A stretch of 64,000 bases of DNA, taken from JBCBGF01 sp039193455. GTDB taxonomy: Bacteria > Pseudomonadota > Alphaproteobacteria > Rhodobacterales > Rhodobacteraceae. Position numbers and translations under genes: made by a program. Under the pieces are notes generated by a model that was not told where the DNA came from, did no database searches, and was given only the letters and a program-made list of their open reading frames with translations. The DNA lies in the NCBI GenBank assembly GCA_039193455.1, contig JBCCWO010000001.1:372001-436000 (forward strand). The letters run 5' to 3'. Positions 22,796 through 31,071 of this stretch are shown in pieces. Within the stretch, counting starts at the first letter, position 1. Every line of letters begins with the position of its first letter.

Positions 22796-24156
22796 ATGCT
22801 CTGGCCCAGGTCTTCGGTCACGGCCAAGAAGGCGGCCGCAATACGGTCGCGGTGAATGTGGCGACCTTCTTGCACCAAGTGCCGCCCCGCGCTCCACACA
22901 TCCGTCACGCACGCCCGCCCGCGCCCGGTGAAGATCAGGCTGTCAAGCAGTGCATCCCCCGTTCGATTGCACAGAAATTCGTTGTCGGTAGCGATGCCAA
23001 TCAAGTCCGCTGTCTGTCCCACGGCAATCGACCCGGACGCACGACCCGCCGCCTGTGCCCCGCCCCGCACTGCCGCGTCAAACACCATCCGGCCCGTTGA
23101 GCGATCCCCCGTCGCCAGCGACGCCCGGCTGCGATCCCGAAGGCGTTGCGAATACTCCAAGGTCGCCAACTCTTCCCAGAGCGCGATATGGATGTTGGAA
23201 TCCGAGCCCACGCCATAGCGCCCTTGGGCCGCCTGATACGCAACGCCGTTGAAAATCCCGTCGCCCAGACTCGATTCGGTGATCGGACACAGCCCTGCCA
23301 CCGCGCCGGTTGCGGCCAGGCGGTGTGTCTCGTCATCCGTCATCTGGGTGCAGTGGATCAGGCACCAGCGCGGGTCCAAGGGTAAATTGTCGGTCACCCA
23401 TTCCACGGGCCGGGCCCCCAGATGACCCTCGACGTCCTCCACTTCGGCCACCTGCTCGGCCAGATGCATATGGATCGGTCCCTCTGCGGCGATCTCCACC
23501 AACCGCGTGAGCGCGTCTGGCGGCACCGCCCGCAGCGAGTGTGCGGCATAGCCAATCCGATGATCCCAATGGCCATGCTCAAGCGCCCCGGAACTGGCCG
23601 CATGCAGATCGAGGTAGCGATCAAGATCATTGCCAAACCACCGTTGCCCGCCATCGAGCGGCCGACCATCGCACCCGCCCTCCATGTACAGGACGGGCAG
23701 CAGGGTCAGACCTATTCCCGCCGTTTGCGCGGCGGCCACGATACGTTCGGCCATCTCGGCAAGGTTGGTATAGGGCGTGCCGCCGACGGCGTGGTGGAGA
23801 TAGTGAAACTCAGCCACAGCGCCATAGCCCGCCTCAAGCATCTCCATAAAAACCTGTGCGGCGGTCGCCTCGACCTGTTCTGGCGTGAGACGGTCAAGGA
23901 ACCGGTACATAAGCCGCCGCCATGTCCAGAAACTGTCGCGCGGACCGGGGCCCCGCGTTTCGGTCAGCCCGGCCATCGCGCGCTGGAACGCATGGCTGTG
24001 AAGGTTCACCGGCGCAGGAAGCAACAGGTCGACAGGCTTCACCATATCAGTCGCATCGGCGTCGACCGCGACAATACGGCCCCGGTCCAACGCCACGCAG
24101 ACGTCTTTGGCCCATCCGGTTGGCGTTAGGGCTTGGCGCGCCAGGATCTTCTGCAT
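22792..24156 (-). CDS. hutF: HutF, formimidoylglutamate deiminase
   Basis: Amidohydrolase-superfamily enzyme of 454 residues that deaminates N-formimidoyl-glutamate to N-formyl-glutamate. Metal-binding PVNLHSHAFQRAMAG, the later IGYAAHSLRAVP, MHLAEQVAEVED, LIHCTQM and the catalytic VGSDSNIHIALWEEL are all visible in the expected order. I started at the ATG at 24156; the longer frame crosses into hutI. With HutG it defines the two-step route that releases ammonia and then formate. Promoter and operator probably lie in the 72-base gap with hutI. Confidence 0.93.
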   Translation of the reverse strand: MQKILARQALTPTGWAKDVCVALDRGRIVAVDADATDMVKPVDLLLPAPVNLHSHAFQRAMAGLTETRGPGPRDSFWTWRRLMYRFLDRLTPEQVEATAAQVFMEMLEAGYGAVAEFHYLHHAVGGTPYTNLAEMAERIVAAAQTAGIGLTLLPVLYMEGGCDGRPLDGGQRWFGNDLDRYLDLHAASSGALEHGHWDHRIGYAAHSLRAVPPDALTRLVEIAAEGPIHMHLAEQVAEVEDVEGHLGARPVEWVTDNLPLDPRWCLIHCTQMTDDETHRLAATGAVAGLCPITESSLGDGIFNGVAYQAAQGRYGVGSDSNIHIALWEELATLEYSQRLRDRSRASLATGDRSTGRMVFDAAVRGGAQAAGRASGSIAVGQTADLIGIATDNEFLCNRTGDALLDSLIFTGRGRACVTDVWSAGRHLVQEGRHIHRDRIAAAFLAVTEDLGQSI

Positions 24157-24165
24157 CGCAGCATC

Positions 24166-24217
24166 TTGTTTGACAAAATAAGTACGCACATAATACGCTC
24201 GCGTCGACCGTTTACAA
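24166..24217. promoter_or_regulatory. Divergent hutF/hutI promoter region
   Basis: On the minus strand, TTGTAA (24212-24217) and TATTAT (24190-24195) are separated by 16 bases, a fair sigma-70 promoter for hutF-hutC. On the plus strand, TTGACA (24170-24175) precedes TAATAC (24191-24196) with a short 15-base spacer, so the two -10 boxes would overlap. TTGT-TTG-ACAA at 24166-24176 is a small inverted repeat that covers the plus-strand -35 and could be the HutC site. The boxes are visible; their function is inference. Confidence 0.4.
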
Positions 24218-24228
24218 GAGCACCCCCA

Positions 24229-25431
24229 ATGCCCGAACGCCTGTTGATCCGGAACGCATCGCTTGCACGGATGACCGATGCAGATCCGGACTATGCCTTG
24301 ATGCGTGACGGCGCCGTTGCGATTGAAGGGGGCCAGATTGCATGGGTTGGGCCAGGCGCGGACCTCTCGCCTGAATACCGCGACGCGCACTCGCTCGATG
24401 CCGAAGGGCGTCTCGTTACCCCCGCGCTGATCGACTGTCACACACACTTGGTCCACGGAGGCAATCGCGCGCGCGAGTTTGAGATGCGGCTTGAGGGCGC
24501 AAGCTACGAAGAGATCGCACGCGCCGGGGGCGGGATCGTCTCAACCGTCACCGCCACACGCGCGGCAAGCGAAGAGAAGTTATTCACCGATGCCTGCACG
24601 CGCGTCGATGCGCTCATCGCCGAGGGTGTTGGCACGATTGAAATCAAATCTGGCTACGGGCTCGATCAGGAGACGGAGCTCAAGATGCTGCGCGTGGCGC
24701 GCAGGATCGGACGCGCCCGGCCCGTGCACGTCGTCACTTCGTTTCTCGGCGCCCATGCCGTGCCCAAGGGCCAGGACGCCGATGCCTATATCGACGACGT
24801 TTGCCTGCCGGCGCTTGAGGCGGCGCATTCTAAGGGGCTTGTCGACGCCGTTGACGGGTTTTGCGAAGGCATCGCCTTTGACGTGCACCAGATCGCACGG
24901 GTCTTTGAGAAGGCGCGGAGCCTCGGGTTGCCGGTCAAGCTGCACGCAGAGCAGTTGAGCCATATCGGCGGCACAAAGCTCGCCGCGGATTTTGGCGCCC
25001 TGTCTGCCGATCACGTCGAGTACGCGACCGAAGCGGACGCCCGCGCCCTCGCACAGGCGGGCAGTGTCGCGGTCCTGCTGCCCGGTGCGTTCTACACGCT
25101 GCATGAGACGCAAAAGCCACCCGTCGACGCGTTTCGGGCCGCGGGCGTCCCGATGGCCGTAGCGACGGATTGGAACCCGGGTTCGTCGCCCATGGGATCG
25201 GTCCTTCTGGCGATGAACATGGGCTGCACTCTGTTCGGTCTGACCCCCGCCGAAGCGCTGGCAGGCACCACGCGCAACGCCGCCCGCGCCCTCGGTCTGC
25301 GCGACCGTGGCATGATCTCGCCGGGGATGCGCGCGGACCTTGCGCTGTGGGACGTCGAAGAGCCTGCCGAGCTGAGTTACCGCATCGGCGTCAACCCGCT
25401 TTACCGCCGGATTTTCGGAGGCCAGCTATGA
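24229..25431 (+). CDS. hutI: HutI, imidazolonepropionase
   Basis: Opens the imidazolone ring of 4-imidazolone-5-propionate to give N-formimidoyl-glutamate. The 400-residue amidohydrolase has the metal motif DCHTHLVHGGNRAREFE, then SGYGLDQETELKMLRVARR, VTSFLGAHAVP, KLHAEQLSHIGG, SADHVEY and ATDWNPGSSP, a full HutI set. I used the ATG at 24229; upstream residues are read through the promoter region. Stop overlaps the hutH ATG. Confidence 0.95.
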   Translation: MPERLLIRNASLARMTDADPDYALMRDGAVAIEGGQIAWVGPGADLSPEYRDAHSLDAEGRLVTPALIDCHTHLVHGGNRAREFEMRLEGASYEEIARAGGGIVSTVTATRAASEEKLFTDACTRVDALIAEGVGTIEIKSGYGLDQETELKMLRVARRIGRARPVHVVTSFLGAHAVPKGQDADAYIDDVCLPALEAAHSKGLVDAVDGFCEGIAFDVHQIARVFEKARSLGLPVKLHAEQLSHIGGTKLAADFGALSADHVEYATEADARALAQAGSVAVLLPGAFYTLHETQKPPVDAFRAAGVPMAVATDWNPGSSPMGSVLLAMNMGCTLFGLTPAEALAGTTRNAARALGLRDRGMISPGMRADLALWDVEEPAELSYRIGVNPLYRRIFGGQL

Positions 25432-26948
25432 CCCTGACGCTGACACCCGCCGCCGCCCATCTCGACACGTTGGAGGCGCTCTGGCGCGCCGGCGATGCCG
25501 CCCGGCTCGCCCCGGCGGCGCGCGCGGATGTCGATGCGTCCGCTGCCCGCGTTAAGGCCGCGGTTCAGGGCGACAGCCCGATCTACGGCATCAATACAGG
25601 CTTCGGGAAGCTCGCCTCGGTGCGCATCTCGCCCGAAGACACCGAAACGCTGCAACGCAACCTCATTCTCAGCCATTGCTGCGGTGTCGGCCCGGCGTTT
25701 GAGCCCGAGACGACTCGGCTCATGATTGCGCTAAAGCTCCTGTCCCTTGGTCGCGGCGCCTCCGGCGTCCGGTGGGAGATCTGTGCGCTGCTTGAAGAGA
25801 TGCTCGCCCGCGGTGTCACGCCCGTTATCCCGACGCAGGGTTCGGTCGGGGCTTCCGGGGATCTGGCACCGCTGGCCCACCTGGCGGCGGTGATGATTGG
25901 CGAGGGCGAAGCCTGGTATGCGGGCGACCGTATGCCCGGAGGGGCGGCCCTGACGCGTGCTGGCCTGGAGCCCGTTGTGCTTGGACCCAAGGAAGGCCTC
26001 GCGCTGATCAACGGCACCCAGTTCTCAACCGCCGCCGCCCTTGCCGCTTTGTTCGACGCTCCGCGTATCGTACGCGCCGTCACGGTCGCCTCGGCCATGA
26101 CAACCGACGCGATCATGGGGTCCACACAACCGCTGCGCGCGGAGATCCACGCGCTGCGTGGGCATCAGGGGCAGATCGACATCGCAACGGCGATGTCCAA
26201 CCTGATGGCGGGCAGCGAGATCCGTGAAAGCCATCGCGATGGCGACACGCGGGTGCAGGACCCCTACTGCATCCGTTGCCAACCGCAGGTCACCGGTGCT
26301 GCGCTCGACCTCCTGCGCCAGGCGGCGCGCACGCTAGAGATCGAGGCCAATGCCGTGACCGACAACCCGCTGGTGACCGAAGGCGGGATCCTGTCGGGCG
26401 GCAACTTCCATGCCGAACCGGTGGCCTTCGCTGCCGATATCATGGCGCTCGCCTTTTCCGAGATCGGGGCCATCGCGCAACGCCGGGTCGCTCTGATGGT
26501 GGACCCCGCGCTCAGCTATGATCTGCCACCGTTTCTGACGCCCGAGCCGGGGTTGAACTCCGGCTTTATGATTGCCGAGGTGACGACGGCGGCGTTGATG
26601 AGCGAGAACAAGCACCTCGCCAACCCCTGCTCGACCGACAGCACGCCAACCTCGGCGAACCAGGAAGATCACGTGAGCATGGCCGCCCACGGCGCGCGCC
26701 GTCTGAAGCGGATGCTCGACAACCTCGCCGTGATCATCGGTGTCGAAGCCCTCTGCGCGGCCCAGGGGATCGAGGCGCGCGCGCCGCTCAAAACCTCCAA
26801 AAGCCTGCAGAATGCGCTGGACGCGATCCGCGCCGCGGTACCCAGCCTCACCTCGGATCGCTATCTCGCCCCGGACATCGAAGCGAGCGCCGCACTGGTC
26901 CAGAGCGATGCCCTCGCGAAGGCCACCGGTGTGGACCTCGGCCTGTGA
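25428..26948 (+). CDS. hutH: HutH, histidine ammonia-lyase
   Basis: Deaminates histidine to urocanate, the first step of the pathway. The 506-residue protein has YGINTGFG near residue 52, the MIO-forming A142-S143-G144 in SVGASGDLAPLAH, and the downstream QDPYCIRCQPQVTGA, NPL, GGNFHAEP and NQEDHVSM blocks of active lyases. The ATG at 25428 sits in the ATGA shared with the hutI stop; a longer frame inside hutI was dismissed. Stop overlaps the GTG of hutG. Confidence 0.96.
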   Translation: MTLTLTPAAAHLDTLEALWRAGDAARLAPAARADVDASAARVKAAVQGDSPIYGINTGFGKLASVRISPEDTETLQRNLILSHCCGVGPAFEPETTRLMIALKLLSLGRGASGVRWEICALLEEMLARGVTPVIPTQGSVGASGDLAPLAHLAAVMIGEGEAWYAGDRMPGGAALTRAGLEPVVLGPKEGLALINGTQFSTAAALAALFDAPRIVRAVTVASAMTTDAIMGSTQPLRAEIHALRGHQGQIDIATAMSNLMAGSEIRESHRDGDTRVQDPYCIRCQPQVTGAALDLLRQAARTLEIEANAVTDNPLVTEGGILSGGNFHAEPVAFAADIMALAFSEIGAIAQRRVALMVDPALSYDLPPFLTPEPGLNSGFMIAEVTTAALMSENKHLANPCSTDSTPTSANQEDHVSMAAHGARRLKRMLDNLAVIIGVEALCAAQGIEARAPLKTSKSLQNALDAIRAAVPSLTSDRYLAPDIEASAALVQSDALAKATGVDLGL

Positions 26949-27733
26949 GCCTTCTTGAGATCACCCAAGGCAGCAGCCCCCTCATCCTCGGCCTGCCCCA
27001 TACGGGCACCGACGTGCCGGACGAGATCTGGGCTAAGCTCAATGAAACGGGTCAGGCGCTTGCGGATACCGACTGGCATATTCACGCGCTTTATGAAGGG
27101 CTTGTGCCTGACGTGACATCGGTGCGGACGACAATTCATCGATACGTCATCGACGTGAATCGCGACCCGAGTGATGAGAGCCTGTACCCCGGCCAGAACA
27201 CGACACGGCTTATCCCCACCACGGACTTTAACGGGCGTGACATTTGGTCGGACGGGCACGCACCCGACGAGGCCGATACCGAACACCGGACAGAGGCCTA
27301 TCACCGGCCCTACCACGAGGCCCTTGTGGCCGAGCTCGATCGGGTGAAAGCCATCCATGGCTTTGCCATTCTCTACGACTGCCACTCGATCCGGTCCGAG
27401 ATCCCGTTTCTGTTTGAAGGCCGCCTGCCCGACTTCAACGTCGGTACTAACATCGGCACAACCTGCGCGCCGTCCATCGAGGCCGCCGTCTTCGACATCT
27501 GCCAGCACGCCGCCGGCTATAGCAGCGTCTTGAATGGCCGTTTCAAAGGCGGGTGGACCACGCGTCACCACGGGCGCCCAAGCGAAGGCCTCCACGCCAT
27601 CCAGATGGAACTGGCCCAGTCGACCTATATGCATGAGGCGCCGCCCTGGACGTATCACCCTGCACGCGCCGACGCCCTGCGCGCGCATCTCAAGACCATC
27701 CTCGAAACTCTGATCCGCTGGAGGCCCGCATGA
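26945..27733 (+). CDS. hutG: HutG, N-formylglutamate amidohydrolase
   Basis: Releases formate from N-formylglutamate to give glutamate, the last step of the HutF route. The 262-residue protein begins from GTG at 26945 (GTGA with hutH) and shows GLPHTGTDVP, HRYVIDVNRDPSD, YHRPYH, LYDCHSIRSEIPFLF and the C-terminal ALQ-like HAIQMELAQSTYM, all typical of the FGase family. It is not the ureohydrolase-type formimidoylglutamase that also bears the name hutG in some bacteria. Confidence 0.93.
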   Translation: MSLLEITQGSSPLILGLPHTGTDVPDEIWAKLNETGQALADTDWHIHALYEGLVPDVTSVRTTIHRYVIDVNRDPSDESLYPGQNTTRLIPTTDFNGRDIWSDGHAPDEADTEHRTEAYHRPYHEALVAELDRVKAIHGFAILYDCHSIRSEIPFLFEGRLPDFNVGTNIGTTCAPSIEAAVFDICQHAAGYSSVLNGRFKGGWTTRHHGRPSEGLHAIQMELAQSTYMHEAPPWTYHPARADALRAHLKTILETLIRWRPA

Positions 27734-29403
27734 CGAACCCGCGCCACAACATCCGCGATGTCTATCCGCCAACTGGCCCCGAGATCACCGCCAAGAGCTG
27801 GCTGACCGAGGCGCCGATGCGGATGATGATGAACAACCTGCACCCCGACGTCGCCGAAGCCCCGCACGAGCTGGTGGTCTATGGCGGGATAGGGCGCGCA
27901 GCCCGCACATGGGAAGATTTTGACCGGATCGTCGCCGGGCTAAAGGACCTGGAAGACGACGAAACGCTTGTCGTCCAGTCGGGCAAACCGGTGGCCATCG
28001 TGCGCACCCACGCCGATGCCCCGCGCGTGCTGATCGCCAACTCGAACATCGTGCCGCACTGGGCCAATTGGGATCACTTCAACGAGCTCGATAAGAAGGG
28101 CCTGATGATGTACGGCCAGATGACGGCGGGCTCGTGGATCTATATCGGTACCCAGGGCATCGTTCAGGGCACCTATGAAACCTTTGCCGAGGCCGGGCAC
28201 CAGCACTACGGCGGCAATCTTTCCGGGAAATGGATCCTCACCGGGGGCCTTGGCGGGATGGGCGGCGCCCAGCCCTTGGCCGCGGTGTTCGCGGGCGCCT
28301 GCTGCCTTGCGGTCGAGTGCAACCCCGACAGCATCGATTTCCGATTGCGCACCCGCTACCTCGATGAAAAGGCAGAAACGCTCGACGAAGCGCTTGCGAT
28401 GATCGACCGCTGGACCAAGGCGGGAGAGGCCAAGTCAGTGGGCCTTTTGGGCAATGCCGCCGACATCTTTCCGGAAATCCATCGCCGCGGCGTGCGCCCC
28501 GATATCGTCACCGACCAGACCAGTGCTCATGACCCGCTGAACGGCTACTTGCCGCAAGGTTGGACCATGGCGGAATGGCGCGCAAAGCGCGAGAGCGACC
28601 CGAAAGCGACCGAAGCCGCGGCCCGCGCATCGATGAAGGTGCATGTTCAAGCGATGGTCGACTTCTGGAACGACGGCGTGCCGACGCTGGACTATGGCAA
28701 CAACATCCGGCAGGTGGCGTTGGAGGAGGGACTGGAAAACGCCTTCGCCTTTCCCGGCTTTGTACCCGCCTATATCCGCCCGCTCTTTTGCAAGGGCATC
28801 GGTCCGTTTCGGTGGTGCGCGCTGTCGGGTGACCCAGAGGACATCTACAAAACCGACGCCGCAATGAAGGACCTCTTTCCCGAGAACACGCATCTGCACA
28901 ATTGGCTCGACATGGCCCGCGAGCGCATTGCGTTTCAGGGCCTGCCCGCCCGCATTTGCTGGATCGGCCTTGGGGATCGGCATCGCGCAGGTCTGAAGTT
29001 CAACGAAATGGTCGCGAGCGGCGAGTTGAAGGCCCCGGTGGTGATCGGACGCGATCATCTGGACGCAGGCTCTGTCGCATCGCCCAACCGCGAGACCGAG
29101 GCGATGAAGGACGGCTCAGACGCGGTGAGCGATTGGCCTCTGCTCAACGCGCTCGTCAACACCGCCAGCGGGGCCACATGGGTTTCGCTGCATCACGGCG
29201 GTGGCGTGGGCATGGGGTTCAGCCAACACGCGGGCGTCGTGATTGTCGCTGACGGCACGCCCGAGGCGGCGAAGCGTCTGGAACGTGTGCTCTGGAACGA
29301 CCCGGCCTCGGGCGTCTGGCGCCATGCCGATGCGGGCTATGACGCCGCGCTTGAGTGTGCGGCCGAACATGGCCTGCGACTCCCCGGCATTCTCGGAAAC
29401 TAA
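27730..29403 (+). CDS. hutU: HutU, urocanate hydratase
   Basis: NAD+-dependent hydration of urocanate to imidazolonepropionate. The 557-residue length is standard. Motifs include the N-terminal KSWLTEAPMRMMMNNL, LVVYGGIGRAARTW, GQMTAGSWIYIGTQGIVQGT, the GGLGGMGGAQPLA NAD-binding region, DQTSAHDPLNGYLPQGW and the C-terminal SGATWVSLHHGGGVGMGFSQH. ATGA overlap with hutG, and the final gene of the hutIHGU transcript; the TRAP binding-protein gene starts 26 bases later and might be read through. Confidence 0.96.
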   Translation: MTNPRHNIRDVYPPTGPEITAKSWLTEAPMRMMMNNLHPDVAEAPHELVVYGGIGRAARTWEDFDRIVAGLKDLEDDETLVVQSGKPVAIVRTHADAPRVLIANSNIVPHWANWDHFNELDKKGLMMYGQMTAGSWIYIGTQGIVQGTYETFAEAGHQHYGGNLSGKWILTGGLGGMGGAQPLAAVFAGACCLAVECNPDSIDFRLRTRYLDEKAETLDEALAMIDRWTKAGEAKSVGLLGNAADIFPEIHRRGVRPDIVTDQTSAHDPLNGYLPQGWTMAEWRAKRESDPKATEAAARASMKVHVQAMVDFWNDGVPTLDYGNNIRQVALEEGLENAFAFPGFVPAYIRPLFCKGIGPFRWCALSGDPEDIYKTDAAMKDLFPENTHLHNWLDMARERIAFQGLPARICWIGLGDRHRAGLKFNEMVASGELKAPVVIGRDHLDAGSVASPNRETEAMKDGSDAVSDWPLLNALVNTASGATWVSLHHGGGVGMGFSQHAGVVIVADGTPEAAKRLERVLWNDPASGVWRHADAGYDAALECAAEHGLRLPGILGN

Positions 29404-29429
29404 CTGCAACCAAAACAGGGATGACAAAC

Positions 29430-30515
29430 ATGGACAGACGGAACTTCTTGAAGGCAGGTGTCGTGGCTGGCGCGACGGTGCCGTTGGCGGCACCGGCCAT
29501 CGCCCAGGATGTGCAGCAATGGAAAATGGTCACCGCATGGCCCAAGAACCTGCCCGGGCCCGGGGTCGCGGCCCAACTTCTCGCCGACCGGATCACGACC
29601 CTGTCGGGCGGTCGCATCGAGGTACAGCTTTTCGCAGCGGGCGAGATCGTGCCGGGCCGCGGCGTGTTCGACGCCGTCAGCGAGGGCACAGCCGAACTCT
29701 ATCACGCGGTTCCGGCCTATTGGGGGTCAAAGTCGAAAGGCATCCTGCTCTTTGGCTCGCAACCCTTCGGCCTGCGCGCCGACGAACAGTTCGGCTGGCT
29801 TTACCACGGCGGTGGCCAGGCGCTCTATGACGAGATGTACGCCCGCTTTGGCATCAAGCCGTTTCTGTGCGGCAACTCGGGCCCGCAATGGGGTGGATGG
29901 TTCCGGACGGAGATTACCTCAGTCGAAGACCTCAAGGGCCTGAAATTCCGCACCACCGGCCTTGCCTCGGAAATGTGCGCCAAGCTTGGCATGGCTGCCG
30001 AAGCGATGAGCGGGCCGGCCATGTTCCAGGCGCTGCAAACCGGTGCGCTTGACGCAGGCGAATTCATCGGACCCTGGACGGACAGCGCGCTTGGTTATCA
30101 GCAAGTTGCCAAGAACTACTATTGGCCCGGCGTGGGCGAGCCATCTTCGGCCGAGGAATGCGGTGTGAATGCCGAGGTATTCGCCGCCCTGCCCGATGAC
30201 CTGAAACAGGCCGTCTCCCTAGCCTGCGAAAGCCTCTACAACCCGGTCTGGACGGAATACACGACCAAACATGCCGCGTCGCTGAAAAAGCTGGTCGATG
30301 AGGACGGCGTTCAGGTCAAGATGTTCCCGGCCGAAGTGATCGAGGCCATGGGCGCCGCCGGTGCCGAAGTCATCGACGAACTGCGCCAAGACGATGATGC
30401 GCTGGTCAAGCAGATCACCGAAAGCTTCGTCGCCTATCGCGACAGCGTCGGCGGCTACATGACCTTTGCCGACAACGGACAGATGAACGCCCGCGCGCAA
30501 ATCATGGGCTACTAA
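29430..30515 (+). CDS. TRAP transporter substrate-binding protein, TakP-like (DctP family)
   Basis: 361-residue periplasmic binding protein with a Tat-type signal MDRRNFLKAGVVAGATVPLA ending AIAQ. I chose the ATG at 29430 because AGGG lies 9 bases upstream; the ATG at 29421 directly abuts it. The mature region (QWKMVTAWPKNLPGPGVAAQ, LTSG-like TLSGGRIEVQLF, GGWFRTEITSVEDLKGLKFR, GAGE-like LDAGEFIGPW) matches the subgroup that binds 2-oxo acids and other monocarboxylates. It follows hutU closely, so uptake of a histidine-pathway-related acid is conceivable but unproven. Confidence 0.88.
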   Translation: MDRRNFLKAGVVAGATVPLAAPAIAQDVQQWKMVTAWPKNLPGPGVAAQLLADRITTLSGGRIEVQLFAAGEIVPGRGVFDAVSEGTAELYHAVPAYWGSKSKGILLFGSQPFGLRADEQFGWLYHGGGQALYDEMYARFGIKPFLCGNSGPQWGGWFRTEITSVEDLKGLKFRTTGLASEMCAKLGMAAEAMSGPAMFQALQTGALDAGEFIGPWTDSALGYQQVAKNYYWPGVGEPSSAEECGVNAEVFAALPDDLKQAVSLACESLYNPVWTEYTTKHAASLKKLVDEDGVQVKMFPAEVIEAMGAAGAEVIDELRQDDDALVKQITESFVAYRDSVGGYMTFADNGQMNARAQIMGY

Positions 30516-30522
30516 GGCAAAA

Positions 30523-30550
30523 GGCGCGCCGGGTTGGACCCGGCGCCGCC
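30523..30550 (+). terminator. Intercistronic GC-rich hairpin after TRAP binding-protein gene
   Basis: In the 58-base gap before the small permease, GCGCCGGGT pairs with ACCCGGCGC around a TGG loop, and the stem continues after a one-base bulge. There is no T tract, so it likely protects or attenuates the message and favours binding-protein production. Confidence 0.45.
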
Positions 30551-30573
30551 ACACCGCGTCAGGGGCACCGGGC

Positions 30574-31071
30574 ATGCTGCGGATCGCAGACTTCATCGAC
30601 GCGCTCAACGCGCAACTCGCGCGCGGGGTGCGCTGGTTCCTCGTTGCCATGGTCCTGATCCAGTTCGGTATCGTGATCGGGCGCTATGTCTTTGGCGTCA
30701 ATTCGATCTGGGTGCAGGAAAGCGTACTCTACCTCCACGCCGCACTGTTCATGCTGGCGGCCGGGTACACACTGCTCGTCGACAAACATGTGCGCGTGGA
30801 CGTGTTCTATGCCAAGGCCAGCCCACCCGTGCGGCGGCGGATCGATATCTGCGGGCATCTCTGCCTGCTGTTGCCCGCAATGGCCGCGCTTGCCTATTGG
30901 TCATGGCCGTCGGTGCGCAATTCCTGGAAAATCCTTGAGGGCCCGATTTCGGTCGGCGGCATTGAGGCGGTGTTTCTTCTGAAATCCCTCATCCCGCTCT
31001 TCTGTCTTCTGGTGGGTTTGCAATCCATTGCCCATCTTATCCGTCTGCTCGGTGGCGGGGCGCGCGGATGA
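30574..31071 (+). CDS. TRAP transporter small permease (DctQ family)
   Basis: 165-residue membrane protein with four hydrophobic segments (VRWFLVAMVLIQFGIVIG, LYLHAALFMLAAGYTLLV, ICGHLCLLLPAMAALAYWSW, FLLKSLIPLFCLLVGLQSIAHLI) and the DctQ hallmark YVFGVNSIWVQESVLYLHA, then DKHVRVDVFY. It couples binding protein and large permease in the Na+-driven transporter. ATGA overlap with the large permease. Confidence 0.88.
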   Translation: MLRIADFIDALNAQLARGVRWFLVAMVLIQFGIVIGRYVFGVNSIWVQESVLYLHAALFMLAAGYTLLVDKHVRVDVFYAKASPPVRRRIDICGHLCLLLPAMAALAYWSWPSVRNSWKILEGPISVGGIEAVFLLKSLIPLFCLLVGLQSIAHLIRLLGGGARG

